64,000 nucleotides of DNA from Microbacterium sp. KUDC0406 (GCF_021582875.1 NZ_CP091138.1:992001-1056000), one strand, 5' to 3'. Shown: positions 10,295 to 20,987, numbered from the stretch's first letter. The notes: generated from the letters alone by a model not told the origin. Made by a program: numbers and translations.

Positions 10295-10295
10295 T
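10290..10295 (+). promoter_or_regulatory. -10 box of yajC-secDF
   Basis: Perfect TATAAT whose TAA is the ruvB stop codon; about 68 bases of leader precede the yajC ATG. Confidence 0.6.
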
Positions 10296-10368
10296 CGCTG
10301 AAGACTTCGCATCCCCCTATAGCGCGCCCCATTGTCGGCGTGCGCGCGTCGGAAAGGCCCCACCCGTC

Positions 10369-10794
10369 ATGGAAATCATTCTCTTTGGACTGCTCGCGCT
10401 TCTGCTCGTCTTCATGTTCTTCAACACCCGCAAGCGGCAGAAGCAGATGAAGGCCGAGCAGGAGGAGAAGGCGACCAAGACCGTCCCGGGCGCCAAGGTG
10501 CTCCTGCAGGGCGGCCTCTACGGCACGATCGTGTCCTTCGACCCGGAGAACCTCGACCAGCCCGCGCGCGTCGAGCTCGCCCCCGGCGTCGTCATCGAGG
10601 TGCACAGCCAGTCGATCCTCCGCATCGTCGAGCCCACCGACGCCGAGCCGGCCGACGCTGACGCCGTCGTCGAGGATGCTCCGGTCATCGGCGAGATCGC
10701 CGACTCCGAGCTTCCCGACCCGAACCACGTCGAGACCCCGGAGGAGACGCGCGCCCGCCTCGAGCGCAACGAGCGCGGCGACTCCGAGAACTGA
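10369..10794 (+). CDS. yajC: preprotein translocase accessory protein YajC
   Basis: 141-residue single-span membrane protein of the SecDF-YajC complex. Residues 3-19 form the membrane segment, followed by the basic stretch TRKRQKQMK and the family core GAKVLLQGGLYGTIVSF. The C-terminal 50 residues are acidic and disordered, longer than in E. coli but common in actinobacteria. First gene of the yajC-secD-secF unit. Confidence 0.95.
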   Translation: MEIILFGLLALLLVFMFFNTRKRQKQMKAEQEEKATKTVPGAKVLLQGGLYGTIVSFDPENLDQPARVELAPGVVIEVHSQSILRIVEPTDAEPADADAVVEDAPVIGEIADSELPDPNHVETPEETRARLERNERGDSEN

Positions 10795-10830
10795 TCCGCG
10801 GCGTTCCAGCACACGAGAAAGCGGCAATCC

Positions 10831-12570
10831 GTGGCATCCACTTCTCCGACCCGCCATGCCTGGCGGGTCCTCCTCGGTCTGCTCGTCGTCACGGCGGTGC
10901 TGTTCGGCATCAACGCCGTCGGCGTGTTCCTCGGCAAGAGCTCCTGGACGCCTGAGCTCGCCCTCGACCTGCAGGGCGGCACCCAGATCATCCTGAGCGC
11001 GCAGACCGCGGACGGTTCCGACCCGACGCAGGAGCAGCTCGACCAGGCCGCGGCCATCATCCGGCAGCGCGTGGATGCCTCGGGCGTCGGCGAGAGCGAC
11101 ATCACGACCGAGGGCGGCCGCAACATCGTCGTCCAGATCCCGGGTGTCGCCGACGAGCAGACCCGCCAGCGCATCGAGGCGAGCGCCCAGCTCGAGTTGC
11201 GTCCTGTGCTCGCGACAACCGACCCCGCGACCGACTTCGTCGGCGAGGACGGCAAGAGCACGCCGTGGCCCACGCCGGACGCCACGATGAACGCGACGCC
11301 GACGGCCGAGCCCACCGACGCCAGTGACCTCTCGTGGGTCACTGAGAAGCTGCGGGCGCAGTTCCTCAGCTACGACTGCACCGATCCGGACAACGACCCG
11401 GCGTCCGCGCCCAAGGACGAGCCTCTGGTCGCGTGCAGCATCGACGGACAGGTCAAGTACCTGCTCGGTCCCACCGAGCTGACCGGCACCGAGATCACCG
11501 ACGCGCAGGCCGCTCGCGAGCAGGACTCCGGACAGTGGATCGTGCAGCTCGAGATGAACGACAAGGGCACGAAGACCTTTGCCGACGTCAGCCAGCGCCT
11601 GTACCAGAACAAGCTCGCGAACCAGAGCCCGCGCGACCAGTTCGCGTTCGTGCTCGACGGCAAGGTCATCTCCGCGCCGCAGATGCAGGCCGTGATCAGC
11701 AACGGCAAACCCTCGATCTCGGGCAGCTTCACTCAGGAGTCCTCGAAGACCCTCGCCGATCAGCTGCGCTACGGTGCGCTGCCGCTGAGCTTCAACGTGC
11801 AGAGCAACGAGTCGATCTCGGCGACCCTCGGTTCGCAGCAGCTGCAGATCGGCCTGATCACCGGCCTCATCGGTCTCGGCCTGGTGGCGATCTACTCGCT
11901 GCTCAGCTACCGCGCACTCGGCTGGGTGATCATGGCGTCCATCGGCGTGATGGGCGTGCTGACCTACATCATCATCTGCATCCTGGCCTGGCGCATGGGC
12001 TTCCGGCTCTCGCTGGCGGGCGTGGCCGGTCTGATCGTGTCGATCGGATTCACCGCCGACTCGTTCATCGTGTACTTCGAGCGAATACGAGACGAGTTGC
12101 GAGACGGCAAGTCCATCACCGGCGCGGTGGAGGACGGCTGGGGCCGTGCGAAGCGCACGATCTACATCTCGAAGTCGATCAACATCCTCGCTGCCGTCGT
12201 GCTGTACATCCTCGCGGACGCCACGGTGAAGGGCTTCGCGTTCACACTCGGACTGACCACCCTGATCGACGTGTTCATCTTCGTGATCTTCACGCACCCG
12301 GTCATGCAGCTGCTCGCCCGTACGAGGTTCTTCGGTGGCGGCCATCCGCTGTCCGGGCTCAACCCCGAGGAGCTCGGTGCGGTCTACCGCGACCGCACGG
12401 AGTTCCGTCAGGTGCAGACGGCGTCGAGCGGGAAGGCCGCGCGCACCAAGGCATCGCGCGGTGAGGCCGAGCGCCGCCAGACCATCGCCGAACGCAAGCG
12501 CGCCGAGGCCCTCGCCGGGGCATCCGACGCCGGTGCATCCGCAGAGTCCGGAAAGGACGGGGACGCCTGA
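10831..12570 (+). CDS. secD: protein translocase subunit SecD
   Basis: 579-residue RND-type membrane protein that uses the proton gradient to help pull secreted proteins through SecYEG. TM1 at about 12-33, the signature DLQGGTQI near 47, the P1 periplasmic-side domain, and TM2-TM6 at about 335-515 with FTADSFIVYFERIRDE between TM4 and TM5. A Thr/Pro/Ala-rich insert (about 150-190) interrupts the external domain. A charged cytoplasmic tail of 60 residues follows the last helix. GTG start; the stop overlaps secF by one base. Confidence 0.96.
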   Translation: MASTSPTRHAWRVLLGLLVVTAVLFGINAVGVFLGKSSWTPELALDLQGGTQIILSAQTADGSDPTQEQLDQAAAIIRQRVDASGVGESDITTEGGRNIVVQIPGVADEQTRQRIEASAQLELRPVLATTDPATDFVGEDGKSTPWPTPDATMNATPTAEPTDASDLSWVTEKLRAQFLSYDCTDPDNDPASAPKDEPLVACSIDGQVKYLLGPTELTGTEITDAQAAREQDSGQWIVQLEMNDKGTKTFADVSQRLYQNKLANQSPRDQFAFVLDGKVISAPQMQAVISNGKPSISGSFTQESSKTLADQLRYGALPLSFNVQSNESISATLGSQQLQIGLITGLIGLGLVAIYSLLSYRALGWVIMASIGVMGVLTYIIICILAWRMGFRLSLAGVAGLIVSIGFTADSFIVYFERIRDELRDGKSITGAVEDGWGRAKRTIYISKSINILAAVVLYILADATVKGFAFTLGLTTLIDVFIFVIFTHPVMQLLARTRFFGGGHPLSGLNPEELGAVYRDRTEFRQVQTASSGKAARTKASRGEAERRQTIAERKRAEALAGASDAGASAESGKDGDA

Positions 12571-13559
12571 TGTTCTCCATGAACGAGTTCGGCAACAAGC
12601 TCTACTCCGGGAAGACCTCCTTCCCGTTCGTGCAGAGGCGCAGGCTGTGGTTCATCATCGCGATCCTGCTCGTGGTGGGGTCCGCACTGATGCTGATGGT
12701 GCGTCCTCCGCAGTTCTCGATCGAGTTCACCGGCGGTTCGCAGTTCATCGTGCAGGCACCGGCGAGCACCGATCAGGCGCTCGCGACGCAGGCCGTGCAG
12801 TCGGTCGTCCCGGAGGCCACCACCAAGGTCGCGATCGTCGGCGGCACGGATGTCCGCGTGCAGACATCGCAGATGACCGCGAAGGAGACCAACGAGGTCG
12901 CCACGGCGCTGGCCAAGGCCTACGACGTCGCTCCGGACGAGGTGAACAAGTCGTTCATCGGTCCGGCCTGGGGCGAGAACGTCACCCGGCAGTCGCTCTG
13001 GGGCCTCGCGATCTTCCTCGCGCTGACGTTCCTGATCCTCGCGATCTACTTCCGCACCTGGAAGATGTCGGCCGCGGCCATCATCGGCCTGCTCGACGTG
13101 CTGGTGATCACTGTCGGCGTCTACGCGCTGGCCGGCTTCGAGATCTCCCCGGCGGCGGTGATCGGGTTCCTCACGATCCTCGCCTATTCGCTGTACGACA
13201 CCACCGTCGTGTTCGACAAGGTGCGTGAGAACACGACGGAGGACGGGGAGCAGCTCACCCGCACGTTCGGCGAGTCGGTCAACCTCGCGGTCAACCAGAC
13301 GCTGGTGCGCTCGATCAACACGTCTGTCGTGGCCGCTCTTCCCGTGGGCGCGATCCTGTTCATCGGCGCGTTCTGGCTGGGAGCCGAGACGCTCACCGAC
13401 ATCTCGCTGTCGATCTTCGTCGGCATCCTTGTGGCGACGTACTCGACGCTGTTCGTCGCTGCTCCGCTGTACGCGTTCTTCCGTCAGAAGGAGCCGGCGA
13501 TCCTCGCCCACGACAAGAAGGTGCTGAAGGCCCGAGAGCGCGCCGTTCAGGCCGTCTGA
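12570..13559 (+). CDS. secF: protein translocase subunit SecF
   Basis: 329-residue partner of SecD. TM1 at about 26-44, EFTGGSQF signature near 52, and five further helices from about 145, including the conserved YDTTVVFDKVREN segment between TM4 and TM5. ATG shares its A with the secD TGA stop, so translation is coupled. A hairpin immediately after the stop closes the operon. Confidence 0.96.
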   Translation: MFSMNEFGNKLYSGKTSFPFVQRRRLWFIIAILLVVGSALMLMVRPPQFSIEFTGGSQFIVQAPASTDQALATQAVQSVVPEATTKVAIVGGTDVRVQTSQMTAKETNEVATALAKAYDVAPDEVNKSFIGPAWGENVTRQSLWGLAIFLALTFLILAIYFRTWKMSAAAIIGLLDVLVITVGVYALAGFEISPAAVIGFLTILAYSLYDTTVVFDKVRENTTEDGEQLTRTFGESVNLAVNQTLVRSINTSVVAALPVGAILFIGAFWLGAETLTDISLSIFVGILVATYSTLFVAAPLYAFFRQKEPAILAHDKKVLKARERAVQAV

Positions 13560-13563
13560 GCAG

Positions 13564-13592
13564 CAGGACCGCGGAGTCTCTCGGCGGTCCTG
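13564..13592 (+). terminator. hairpin terminator after secF
   Basis: Nine-base stem CAGGACCGC / GCGGTCCTG with an 11-base loop, starting five bases after the secF stop. Confidence 0.7.
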
Positions 13593-13600
13593 TCAGCGCG

Positions 13601-13606
13601 TAGGAT
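13601..13606 (+). promoter_or_regulatory. -10 box of rel
   Basis: TAGGAT, predicting a leader of about 17 bases that contains the CGGAGGTG ribosome-binding site. Confidence 0.5.
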
Positions 13607-13629
13607 GATCTGATCGGAGGTGTGAGCGT

Positions 13630-15878
13630 ATGGCGGAGCCGCAGACGACGTCGCAGGGATCGAGTCTGCGCAGACTCGTGCCCCGGATCTTCTCGCGTGC
13701 TCCCCGGGTCAACGACCTCGACAACCTCATCCGCACCGTGCGGGTCAACCACCCGCGGGGCGACCTCCCGATCATCGAGCGGGCGTACACCGTCGCCAAG
13801 GAGAAGCACGAGGGGCAGCTGCGCCAGAGCGGCGAGCCCTACATCACGCATCCGCTCGCCGTCGCGCAGATCCTGGCCGAACTCGGCCTCGGACCCCGCG
13901 CCGTGGCGGCGGCGCTGCTGCACGACACGGTCGAGGACACCGGGTATGCGCTGAGCGAGCTGCAGGCGGAGTTCGGCGACGAGGTAGCGATGCTGGTCGA
14001 CGGCGTCACCAAGCTCGACAAGGTCAAGTACGGCGAGAGCGCCCAGGCGGAGACCGTCCGCAAGATGATCGTCGCGATGTCGAAGGACATCCGCGTGCTG
14101 CTCATCAAGCTCGCCGACCGTCTGCACAACGCCCGCACCTGGGGCTTCGTCCCGCCGGAGAAGGCGGCGAAGAAGGCCAAGGAGACGCTCGAGATCTACG
14201 CTCCGCTCGCACATCGCCTGGGCATCCAGGCGATCAAGAGCGAGCTCGAGGACCTGTCGTTCGCCGTGCTGCATCCGAAGATCTACGCCGAGATCTCCAG
14301 CCTCATCACGCAGCGCACCCCGCAGCGCGAGAAGTACCTGCAGCAGGTCATCGAGGCGATCGACGAGGACCTCCGCGATCTGCGCATCCGCGGCAAGGTC
14401 GCCGGGCGACCCAAGCAGCTGTACTCCGTGTACCAGAAGATGGTCGTTCGAGGTCGCGAGTTCGACGACATCTACGACCTGATCGGCATCCGTGTGCTGG
14501 TCGGCTCGGTGCGCGACTGCTACGCGGTGCTCGGCGCGATCCATGCCCGCTGGACGCCGCTGCCCGGCCGCTTCAAGGACTACATCGCCACACCCAAGTT
14601 CAACCTGTACCAGTCGCTGCACACGACGGTCATCGGCCCCAGCGGACGCACGGTCGAGATCCAGATCCGCACCCACGAGATGCATCAGCAGGCGGAGTTC
14701 GGCGTCGCCGCGCACTGGATGTACAAGGAGCGGATGAACGGCGGCAAGGCCGACGCGAAGCCGATGGACACCGAGATGGCGTGGCTCGCGCACATCTCGG
14801 ACTGGCAGGCCGAGACCGCCGATCCGAGCGAGTTCCTCGACTCGCTGCGGTTCGAGATCGGCGCCAAAGAGGTCTACGTCTTCACCCCGAAGGGGCGGGT
14901 GATCGGCCTCCCGGCTGGTGCCACACCCGTGGACTTCGCCTACGCCGTGCACACCGAGATCGGCCATCGCACCATGGGTGCCAAGGTGGGCGGCCGTCTG
15001 GTGCCGCTGGAGACCGAGCTGCACAGCGGCGACGTCGTCGAGGTGTTCACCTCGAAGAACCCGGATGCCGGGCCCAGCCAGGACTGGCTGACGTTCGTGA
15101 AGAGCACGCGCGCACGAAACAAGATCCGCGGCTGGTTCACGAAGGAGCGCCGCGAGGAGGCGATCGAGCAGGGCAAGGAGGCCATCGCCAGGGCGATGCG
15201 CAAGCAGAACCTGCCGCTGCAGCGCCTGATGAGCCAGGACTCCTTCGCCCAGGTCGCCCAGCAGCTGCGCTACGAGGACGTCTCGGCCCTGTACGCGGCC
15301 GTCGGCGAGGGACACATCTCCACGCAGCACGTCCTCGAGAAGGTCACCGCACTGGTCGGCGTGGAGGACACCTCCACCGGAGCGATCGATCTTCCCGGCC
15401 GGGTTCCGGTGAAGGAGCCGCGCGGAGGCGACGCCGGCGTGCTGGTGCGCGGCGACAACGACATCCTGGTGAAGCTCGCACGCTGTTGCACCCCGTGCCG
15501 GGTGACCCGATCGTGGGCTTCGTCACGCGGGGGAGTGGCGTCTCCGTGCACCGGGCGGACTGCGTGAACGTGAAGGCGCTGAGCGCAGATCCCGCGCGCT
15601 TCGTCGACGTGGCGTGGGCGCCCACGACGAAGAGCGTGTTCCGGGTGCAGATCCAGGTCGAGGCGCTGGACCGCTCCGGTCTGCTCTCCGATGTCACCCG
15701 GGTGCTCAGCGAGCACCACGTGAACATCCTCTCGGCCACGGTCACGACGACCGACGAGCGCCTCGCGCTGAGCAGATTCGTGTTCGAGATGGGCGATTCC
15801 GTGCATCTGGACCGAGTGCTCAACGCCGTGCGCCGGATCGACGCCGTGTACGACGTCTACCGCGTCACCACCTCCTGA
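13630..15878 (+). CDS. rel: bifunctional (p)ppGpp synthetase/hydrolase, frameshifted
   Basis: Makes and degrades the stringent-response alarmone. Restored length 749 residues: HD hydrolase with HDTVED at 98-103, synthetase domain with [19 protein letters not shown] domain beginning VYVFTPKG, zinc-finger-like domain and a C-terminal ACT domain. A base is missing in the C-run at 15491-15494, inside the conserved RCCTPVPGD motif. The frame before it ends at 15567, and the ACT half is intact in the next frame. Adding one C (or G) gives a perfect family match, so I treat it as one gene and suspect a sequencing error. The 3' end overlaps the convergent AbiEi-like gene by 22 bases. Confidence 0.93.
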
Positions 15879-16418
15879 CCGGCCGGCTCCGCGAGCAGAG
15901 CCAGCGCCGCACGTTTGCCAGGGGCTCGCGGACGCTCGCCGATCGCGTCGTGGGTGCGCGTGCCGAGGCCGGGCACGACCTCGAGCAGCGCGCGCAGCCA
16001 GCGCGCGCTCTCCTCGTCACGATGGGCGGCGAACGCGAGCGACATCGCGACCGCGTCCACCGACGCCACCGGGATCCCCGAGAGAAGGATGCGCTGCGCT
16101 CCCTCCAGCGCGACCTGATGAACCGCGATCCGCGACCCGGGGCGCAGCCGCGGTACCGGCGGCATCCGCTCGGCAGACGTGATGACGCACCGGCGGCGCA
16201 TCACCGGCGCCGTGCACCCAGGCGGCGCTGGGCCCGCACAGCGCTCCGCCGGGAGGGATGAGCGTTGCCAGCGACAGCGCCCGCGCTTCGGGACCCTCGA
16301 CGGTGTCCGCCGGCAGGTAGCCCTCTCCGACCTCGACCACGTGCCCGTCCAGGCGCGCGGCGCCGAGCTCGGCGAGACTGAGCCGATCACCGGGCAGATA
16401 GATCAGGGCGGGATGCAC
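15857..16418 (-). CDS. AbiEi-antitoxin-like protein, frameshifted
   Basis: About 186 residues after repair. The N-terminal part ([20 protein letters not shown], then [13 protein letters not shown] and [16 protein letters not shown]) resembles actinobacterial proteins annotated as type IV toxin-antitoxin AbiEi-family antitoxins or related DUF559 precursors. The C-terminal part continues in the next frame ([18 protein letters not shown] to the stop). One extra base near 16178-16190 explains the break. No toxin gene of the AbiEii kind is adjacent, so a role in abortive infection is doubtful. GTG start chosen because HPALIY is the conserved beginning. Function unknown. Confidence 0.6.
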
Positions 16419-16433
16419 CCTGACAGTCTGATG

Positions 16434-16466
16434 CCGGTGCCCCCGCGATGGGGCCACCGGCACCGG
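16434..16466 (-). terminator. hairpin after DUF349 gene
   Basis: CCGGTGCC / GGCACCGG stem reinforced inside by CCC / GGG pairs. It lies between the DUF349 stop and the next minus-strand gene. Confidence 0.55.
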
Positions 16467-16488
16467 ACTGTGGATAAGACGACGGAGA

Positions 16489-17822
16489 TCAGCCGCCGAG
16501 CGCGGACAGCCAGGCGCGTCGGGCCTCGAGGGCGTCCTTCGCCTCCTTGACCGCCTTGGCGTCTCCCGCCTTCTCGGCAGCGGCGAGCTCGGCCTCGAGC
16601 TTCTCGATCGCCTCGACCAGCTGCGAGCTCATGTCGTTCGCGCGCGCCTTCGTCTCGGGGTTGTTGCGCTTCCAGTCGACGTCCTCGCGACCCTTGAGCG
16701 CCTGCTCGATTCCGCGCAGCCTGTCGTCGAGCGCGCGCTCCTTGTCGCGCGGGAAGATGCGGCCGACCTCATCCCACTGCCGCTGGATGCGGGTCAGCAG
16801 AGCACGGGCCTTCTTGATGTCCGACTCGTCGGCGACGGCCTTCGCCTCGACCAGCAGTGCCTCGCGCGCCTCGATCTTCGGCGCGGAGTCGGCCTCTTCG
16901 GCGGCGGCCTGCTCGGCACGCGCCTGGTACAGAGCGTCTCCAGCCGCCTTGAACTTCGCCCACAGTGCGTCGTCGGCCTTGCGGCCGGCCCTGCCCGCGG
17001 CCTTCCACTCGTCGAGCAGTCCGCGGTACGCGGGGATGCCGTCGACACCGCCGGGCGCGAGTGCCTCGGCGCGCTCGACCAGACGGGTCTTGGCGTCACG
17101 GGCGACGCGGTGAGTGTCATCCAGCTCGGAGAAATACGCCCGTCGCGCCTTGTCGACGGTCGAGCGTGCGTCGCGGAAGCGCTTCCAGAGCTGCTGCGCG
17201 GCACCCTTCGGCAGTCGGGGACCGGTCTGCTGGTGCGCCTGCCACTTGTCGAACAGCGCCGTCAGGTCGGCGGTGATCTGCTTCCACTGCACCTTCGAGA
17301 GGTCGAGTGCGGCGATCCGCTCCGCCTCCTCGACGATGGCGGTGCGCTCCACGATGGCGGCGTCGACAGCCTCCTTGGCTGCCTGCGCCTCCTGGGCCGA
17401 GGCCTCGGACAGCGAGTCGAGCAGGGTGTCGAGGCGGGCGCGGAGACCGGCGAGGTCGCCCACGGCGGCGGCATCCGCCAGCTCGCCGACGATGTGCTTC
17501 GCCTGCTTGGAGAGGTCGGCGGCGGAAGCCTCGCCGGTCTGCACGCGCTTCTCGAGCGTGCCCACCTTGATCGCGAGGTCGTCGTACTTGCGCGCGAAGT
17601 AGGCGAGCGCCTCGTCCGGCGTGCCGTCGGGGTACTGGCCCACCGCGCGCCAGGTGTCGCCCTCGCGGACCTCGACGGTGCCGTCCTCGACGACGCGGCC
17701 CCATTCGGCGGCATCGGACGAGACCGGCGCGGACGGCGCGGCGGGCTTCGCCACCAGCTTCGGCGGCATCGGCAGGCGCGGGGGTGCGGGGACGGGGGAG
17801 TCGGCTTCGACGGCTCGGACAC
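16489..17822 (-). CDS. DUF349 domain protein, frameshifted near N-terminus
   Basis: About 444 residues after repair, rich in Ala, Glu, Lys and Arg and largely helical or coiled coil. Repeated W-K-x4 type segments (QWKQITADLTALFDKWQ, LLDEWKAAGRAGRKADDALWAKF, RIQRQWDEVGRI) are the tandem DUF349 units. Start: GTG at 17822 behind an excellent AAGGAGATCACC ribosome-binding site, giving MSEPSKPTPPS. The frame then breaks at the G-run 17788-17791 and continues from PMPPKLVAKP. One missing base restores it. Function unknown; in actinobacteria the gene usually lies a few genes upstream of rarA and rpsD, as here. Confidence 0.85.
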
Positions 17823-17930
17823 GGTGATCTCCTTGCGCGGCTGCCCGCGGGAGTGGGAAAGGACGTCGTCCAGCCTAGTATGCGCCGGCGCCTCCGTCCG
17901 GGCCGGTCCTGCCGGAATGCTCACGGGCTC

Positions 17931-17991
17931 GTTACCCATTCGTGAGAAGAGTGTTCGCTGTCCGTAACACGGGACCGGAGTTCCGCGAAAC
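17931..17991 (+). promoter_or_regulatory. candidate nitrogen-regulator site upstream of nirB
   Basis: GTTAC (17931), GTGAG (17942), GTTCG (17953) and GTAAC (17964) are spaced by 11 bases, and GAAAC follows at 17987. The part TCCGTAAC...TCCGCGAAAC recurs upstream of the nitrite channel gene. The spacing resembles GlnR half-sites, but the match is imperfect and NnaR could also bind here. Confidence 0.4.
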
Positions 17992-18033
17992 ACCTCCCGC
18001 CTAACGTCGCACTCAGACGACCGGGGAGGCGAC

Positions 18034-20610
18034 ATGAAGCATCAGGGAACAGCGGTATCGGACGTCCTCGTGGTGGGTGCCGGCATGGTGGCCCACCGGT
18101 TCGTCGAGAGCCTTCTCAGCAGGGCCGGGACGGAGCTGACGGTCACGATGCTGGGCGAAGAGGGGCGTGGTCCGTACGACAGGGTGGGGCTGACCTCGTT
18201 CTTCAGCGGGACGACACCCGAAGGGCTCGCCCTGGACGGCGCCGTGTTGGCCGATCCCCGGCTGAGGTTCAGCCCGAGGGACAGGGTGACACGCATCGAT
18301 CGCGGATGCCGCGCGGTGCGCACCGCGTCGGGAGCCGCGCACGGATACCGGACGCTGGTGCTCGCCACCGGGTCGGCCGCCGCCCGCGTGGTGCTGGACG
18401 GCGCCGATCTGCCGGGCTGTTTCGTGTACCGCACGCTCGGCGACGTCACCTCGCTGCGCCGGTTCATCGAGCGCCGGCGCGCCCGGCTCGGCCGGCCGCT
18501 GCGCGGCGCGGTGATCGGCGGGGGACTGCTCGGACTGGAGGCCGCGGGCGCGCTTCAGGAGATGGAGGTCGAACCCACGGTCGTGCAGTGGTCGGATCGG
18601 CTGATGTCGGCGCAGCTCGACCTTGCGGGCGGCACGATGCTGCGCCGGCTCATCGAGGCCCGCGGCATCGCGGTGCGCACCCGGAGCCGCACGACGCGGC
18701 TGGACCCCGACGGGTCCGGATGCGTCGCAGGGCTGGAGTTCCAGGACGGCGACTATGCCGAGGCGGACGTCGTGGTGTTCACGGTCGGCGTGCGTCCGCG
18801 GGACGAGCTGGCGCGCGATGCGGGGCTGGCCGTGCATCCGTCGGGCGGCGTGATCATCGACGAGGGCTGCCGCACCGCCGACCCGCACATCCTCGCGATC
18901 GGGGAAGTGGCGAGCTATGACGGGCGCTGCGTCGGACTCGTCGCACCCGGCTATGCGATGGCCGAGGTCGCCGCGACCCGGCTGCTCGGCGGCGACGCAT
19001 CCTTTCCCGGCTTCGACGACGCCGCGAAGCTCAAGCTCTCCGGCGTCGATGTCGCGAGCTTCGGCGACGCGATGGCCGCCACCCAGAACGCGCTCGACGT
19101 CGTCTACGCGGATCCTGTCGCCGGCGTGTACAAGAAGCTCGTGCTCTCCGACGACGCGACCACGCTCCTCGGGGGCATCCTGGTCGGCGACGCGTCCGCC
19201 TACGGGGCGCTGCGTCCGCTGCTGGGCACGGCTCTGGGCGCAGACCCCGGCGCCTACCTGGTGCCGGCCGGCGAGGGAGGCGTTCCTGACACGGCGCTTC
19301 CGGATGCCGCCGTGGTGTGCTCCTGCTCCAACGTCACCGCTGGACGCATTCGCAGCGCCGTGCACGAGGACGGCTGCCGGGATGCCGGCGCGGTCAAGGC
19401 GTGCACCAGAGCGGGGGCGACCTGCGGCTCGTGCTTCGTGATGGTCAAGAAGATCGTCGGACAGGAGCTCACCGCATTGGGACAGGCGCCGTCGGACGCG
19501 CTGTGCGAGCACTTCGATCTGTCCCGACGGCAGCTGTTCGACGCGGTCCGCGTGTCGGGGCTGAGCACCTTCAGCGGGATCATCGCGCGATTCGGCCGCG
19601 GGCGGGGATGCGACGTCTGCAAACCCGCCCTCGCGAGCATCCTCGCCGTGCTGGTCGGCGAGCACGTGCTCGACGGCGAGAACGCCGCTCTGCAGGACAC
19701 CAACGATCACGTCATGGCCAACATGCAGAAGGACGGCACCTACTCGGTCGTCCCGCGGATGCCCGGCGGCGAGGTGACACCCGCAGGACTCATCGCCATC
19801 GGGCGGATCGCCGAGGACTACGGGCTGTACACCAAGATCACCGGAGGGCAGCGCATCGACATGTTCGGAGCCCGGCTCGAGCAGCTGCCGCAGATCTGGG
19901 GGCGCCTGGTCGACGCGGGCTTCGAGTCCGGGCAGGCGTACGGCAAGGCGCTGCGCACGGTCAAGTCCTGCGTCGGATCCACGTGGTGCCGGTACGGCGT
20001 GCTGGACTCGGTCGGCATGGCCGTGCGTCTCGAGCTGCGATACCGGGGCCTGCGCTCACCGCACAAGCTGAAGGTCGGCGTCTCGGGATGCGCTCGCGAG
20101 TGCGCGGAGGCCCGGTCCAAGGACGTCGGCGTGATCGCGACCGAGACGGGCTGGAACATGTATGTCGGCGGTAACGGCGGCTTCTCCCCGCGGCATGCGG
20201 AGCTGCTGGCGTCGGACCTCGACGACGACGGGCTGATCCGGGCGATCGACCGGTTCTTCATGTACTACATCCGCACCGCGGACAGGCTGCAGCGCACGGC
20301 ACGCTGGTGCGAGGAGCTCGACGGCGGCCTGGACGGGCTGAAGGAGGTCATCTTCGAGGACAGCCTCGGCATCGGCGCCGATCTCGATGCGGCGATGGCT
20401 GCGCACGTGGACCGTTACGAGGACGAGTGGGCGGCGACGCTGCGCGACCCCGAGAAGCTGCGGCGCTTCGAGTCGTTCGTGAACGCCGCGGACACCCCGG
20501 ATCCGTCGCTGGCCTACGTGCCGGAGCGCGGGCAGGTGCGTCCGGCCACTGCCCGGGAGCGGAGCGCGGACGTGCTGATCGCCGGAACCACGCTGGAGGT
20601 GCGCAGATGA
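18034..20610 (+). CDS. nirB: assimilatory nitrite reductase large subunit
   Basis: 858-residue flavo-siroheme enzyme that reduces nitrite to ammonium with NAD(P)H. FAD-binding fold at the N-terminus (VLVVGAGMVAHRF), NAD-binding GGGLLGLEA near 162, two BFD-like [2Fe-2S] domains (CSCSN near 428 and CDVCKP near 530), then the ferredoxin-like and siroheme/[4Fe-4S] domains with C-x5-C (SCVGSTWC, about 646-652) and C-x3-C (SGCAREC, about 686-690). ATG is preceded by GGGGAGG. First gene of nirB-nirD-methyltransferase-nnaR, all overlapping by a few bases. Length matches the family. Confidence 0.96.
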   Translation: MKHQGTAVSDVLVVGAGMVAHRFVESLLSRAGTELTVTMLGEEGRGPYDRVGLTSFFSGTTPEGLALDGAVLADPRLRFSPRDRVTRIDRGCRAVRTASGAAHGYRTLVLATGSAAARVVLDGADLPGCFVYRTLGDVTSLRRFIERRRARLGRPLRGAVIGGGLLGLEAAGALQEMEVEPTVVQWSDRLMSAQLDLAGGTMLRRLIEARGIAVRTRSRTTRLDPDGSGCVAGLEFQDGDYAEADVVVFTVGVRPRDELARDAGLAVHPSGGVIIDEGCRTADPHILAIGEVASYDGRCVGLVAPGYAMAEVAATRLLGGDASFPGFDDAAKLKLSGVDVASFGDAMAATQNALDVVYADPVAGVYKKLVLSDDATTLLGGILVGDASAYGALRPLLGTALGADPGAYLVPAGEGGVPDTALPDAAVVCSCSNVTAGRIRSAVHEDGCRDAGAVKACTRAGATCGSCFVMVKKIVGQELTALGQAPSDALCEHFDLSRRQLFDAVRVSGLSTFSGIIARFGRGRGCDVCKPALASILAVLVGEHVLDGENAALQDTNDHVMANMQKDGTYSVVPRMPGGEVTPAGLIAIGRIAEDYGLYTKITGGQRIDMFGARLEQLPQIWGRLVDAGFESGQAYGKALRTVKSCVGSTWCRYGVLDSVGMAVRLELRYRGLRSPHKLKVGVSGCARECAEARSKDVGVIATETGWNMYVGGNGGFSPRHAELLASDLDDDGLIRAIDRFFMYYIRTADRLQRTARWCEELDGGLDGLKEVIFEDSLGIGADLDAAMAAHVDRYEDEWAATLRDPEKLRRFESFVNAADTPDPSLAYVPERGQVRPATARERSADVLIAGTTLEVRR

Positions 20611-20987
20611 CGATGACGGCCGAGGCGGCCACACTGATCCGGGTGTGTGCGGTGGACGATCTCGAGGTCGAGCGCGGCAGGGCCGCGCTCCTGGGAACGG
20701 CCCAGGTCGCGCTGTTCCTGCTCGCGGACGGCAGCGTCCGCGCGGTCGACAACCTCGATCCTTACAGCGGTGCGAACGTGATCTCGCGCGGCATCGTGGG
20801 CAGCAGAGGCACGACGCCGACGATCTCGTCACCGATGCACAAGCAGGTGTTCGACCTGGGCACCGGCGAGTGCATCGACGCGCAGGGGAAGGACGCCCTC
20901 GCCCTGCGGTCCTACCCGGTCGTCGTGCGGGACGGCGAGGTGCTGCTGGAATGGGCGCAGCTGCCGGATGCGGAGGGGCGGCGATGA
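20607..20987 (+). CDS. nirD: nitrite reductase small subunit
   Basis: 126-residue Rieske-fold partner of NirB. The fold signature DNLDPYSGANVISRGIVG and PTISSPMHKQVFDL is present, but the Cys/His cluster ligands of true Rieske proteins are missing, as normal for assimilatory NirD. ATG overlaps the nirB stop (ATGA). Confidence 0.94.
   Translation: MTMTAEAATLIRVCAVDDLEVERGRAALLGTAQVALFLLADGSVRAVDNLDPYSGANVISRGIVGSRGTTPTISSPMHKQVFDLGTGECIDAQGKDALALRSYPVVVRDGEVLLEWAQLPDAEGRR

Noticed and set aside
15480..15500. Programmed frameshift in rel
   Set aside because: No slippery heptamer or downstream pseudoknot; the site lies in the conserved RCCTPVPGD motif and fits the short-C-run pattern seen in ten other genes.
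15857..16418. AbiE phage defence system
   Set aside because: Only an AbiEi-like part is present and no AbiEii nucleotidyltransferase gene is adjacent.
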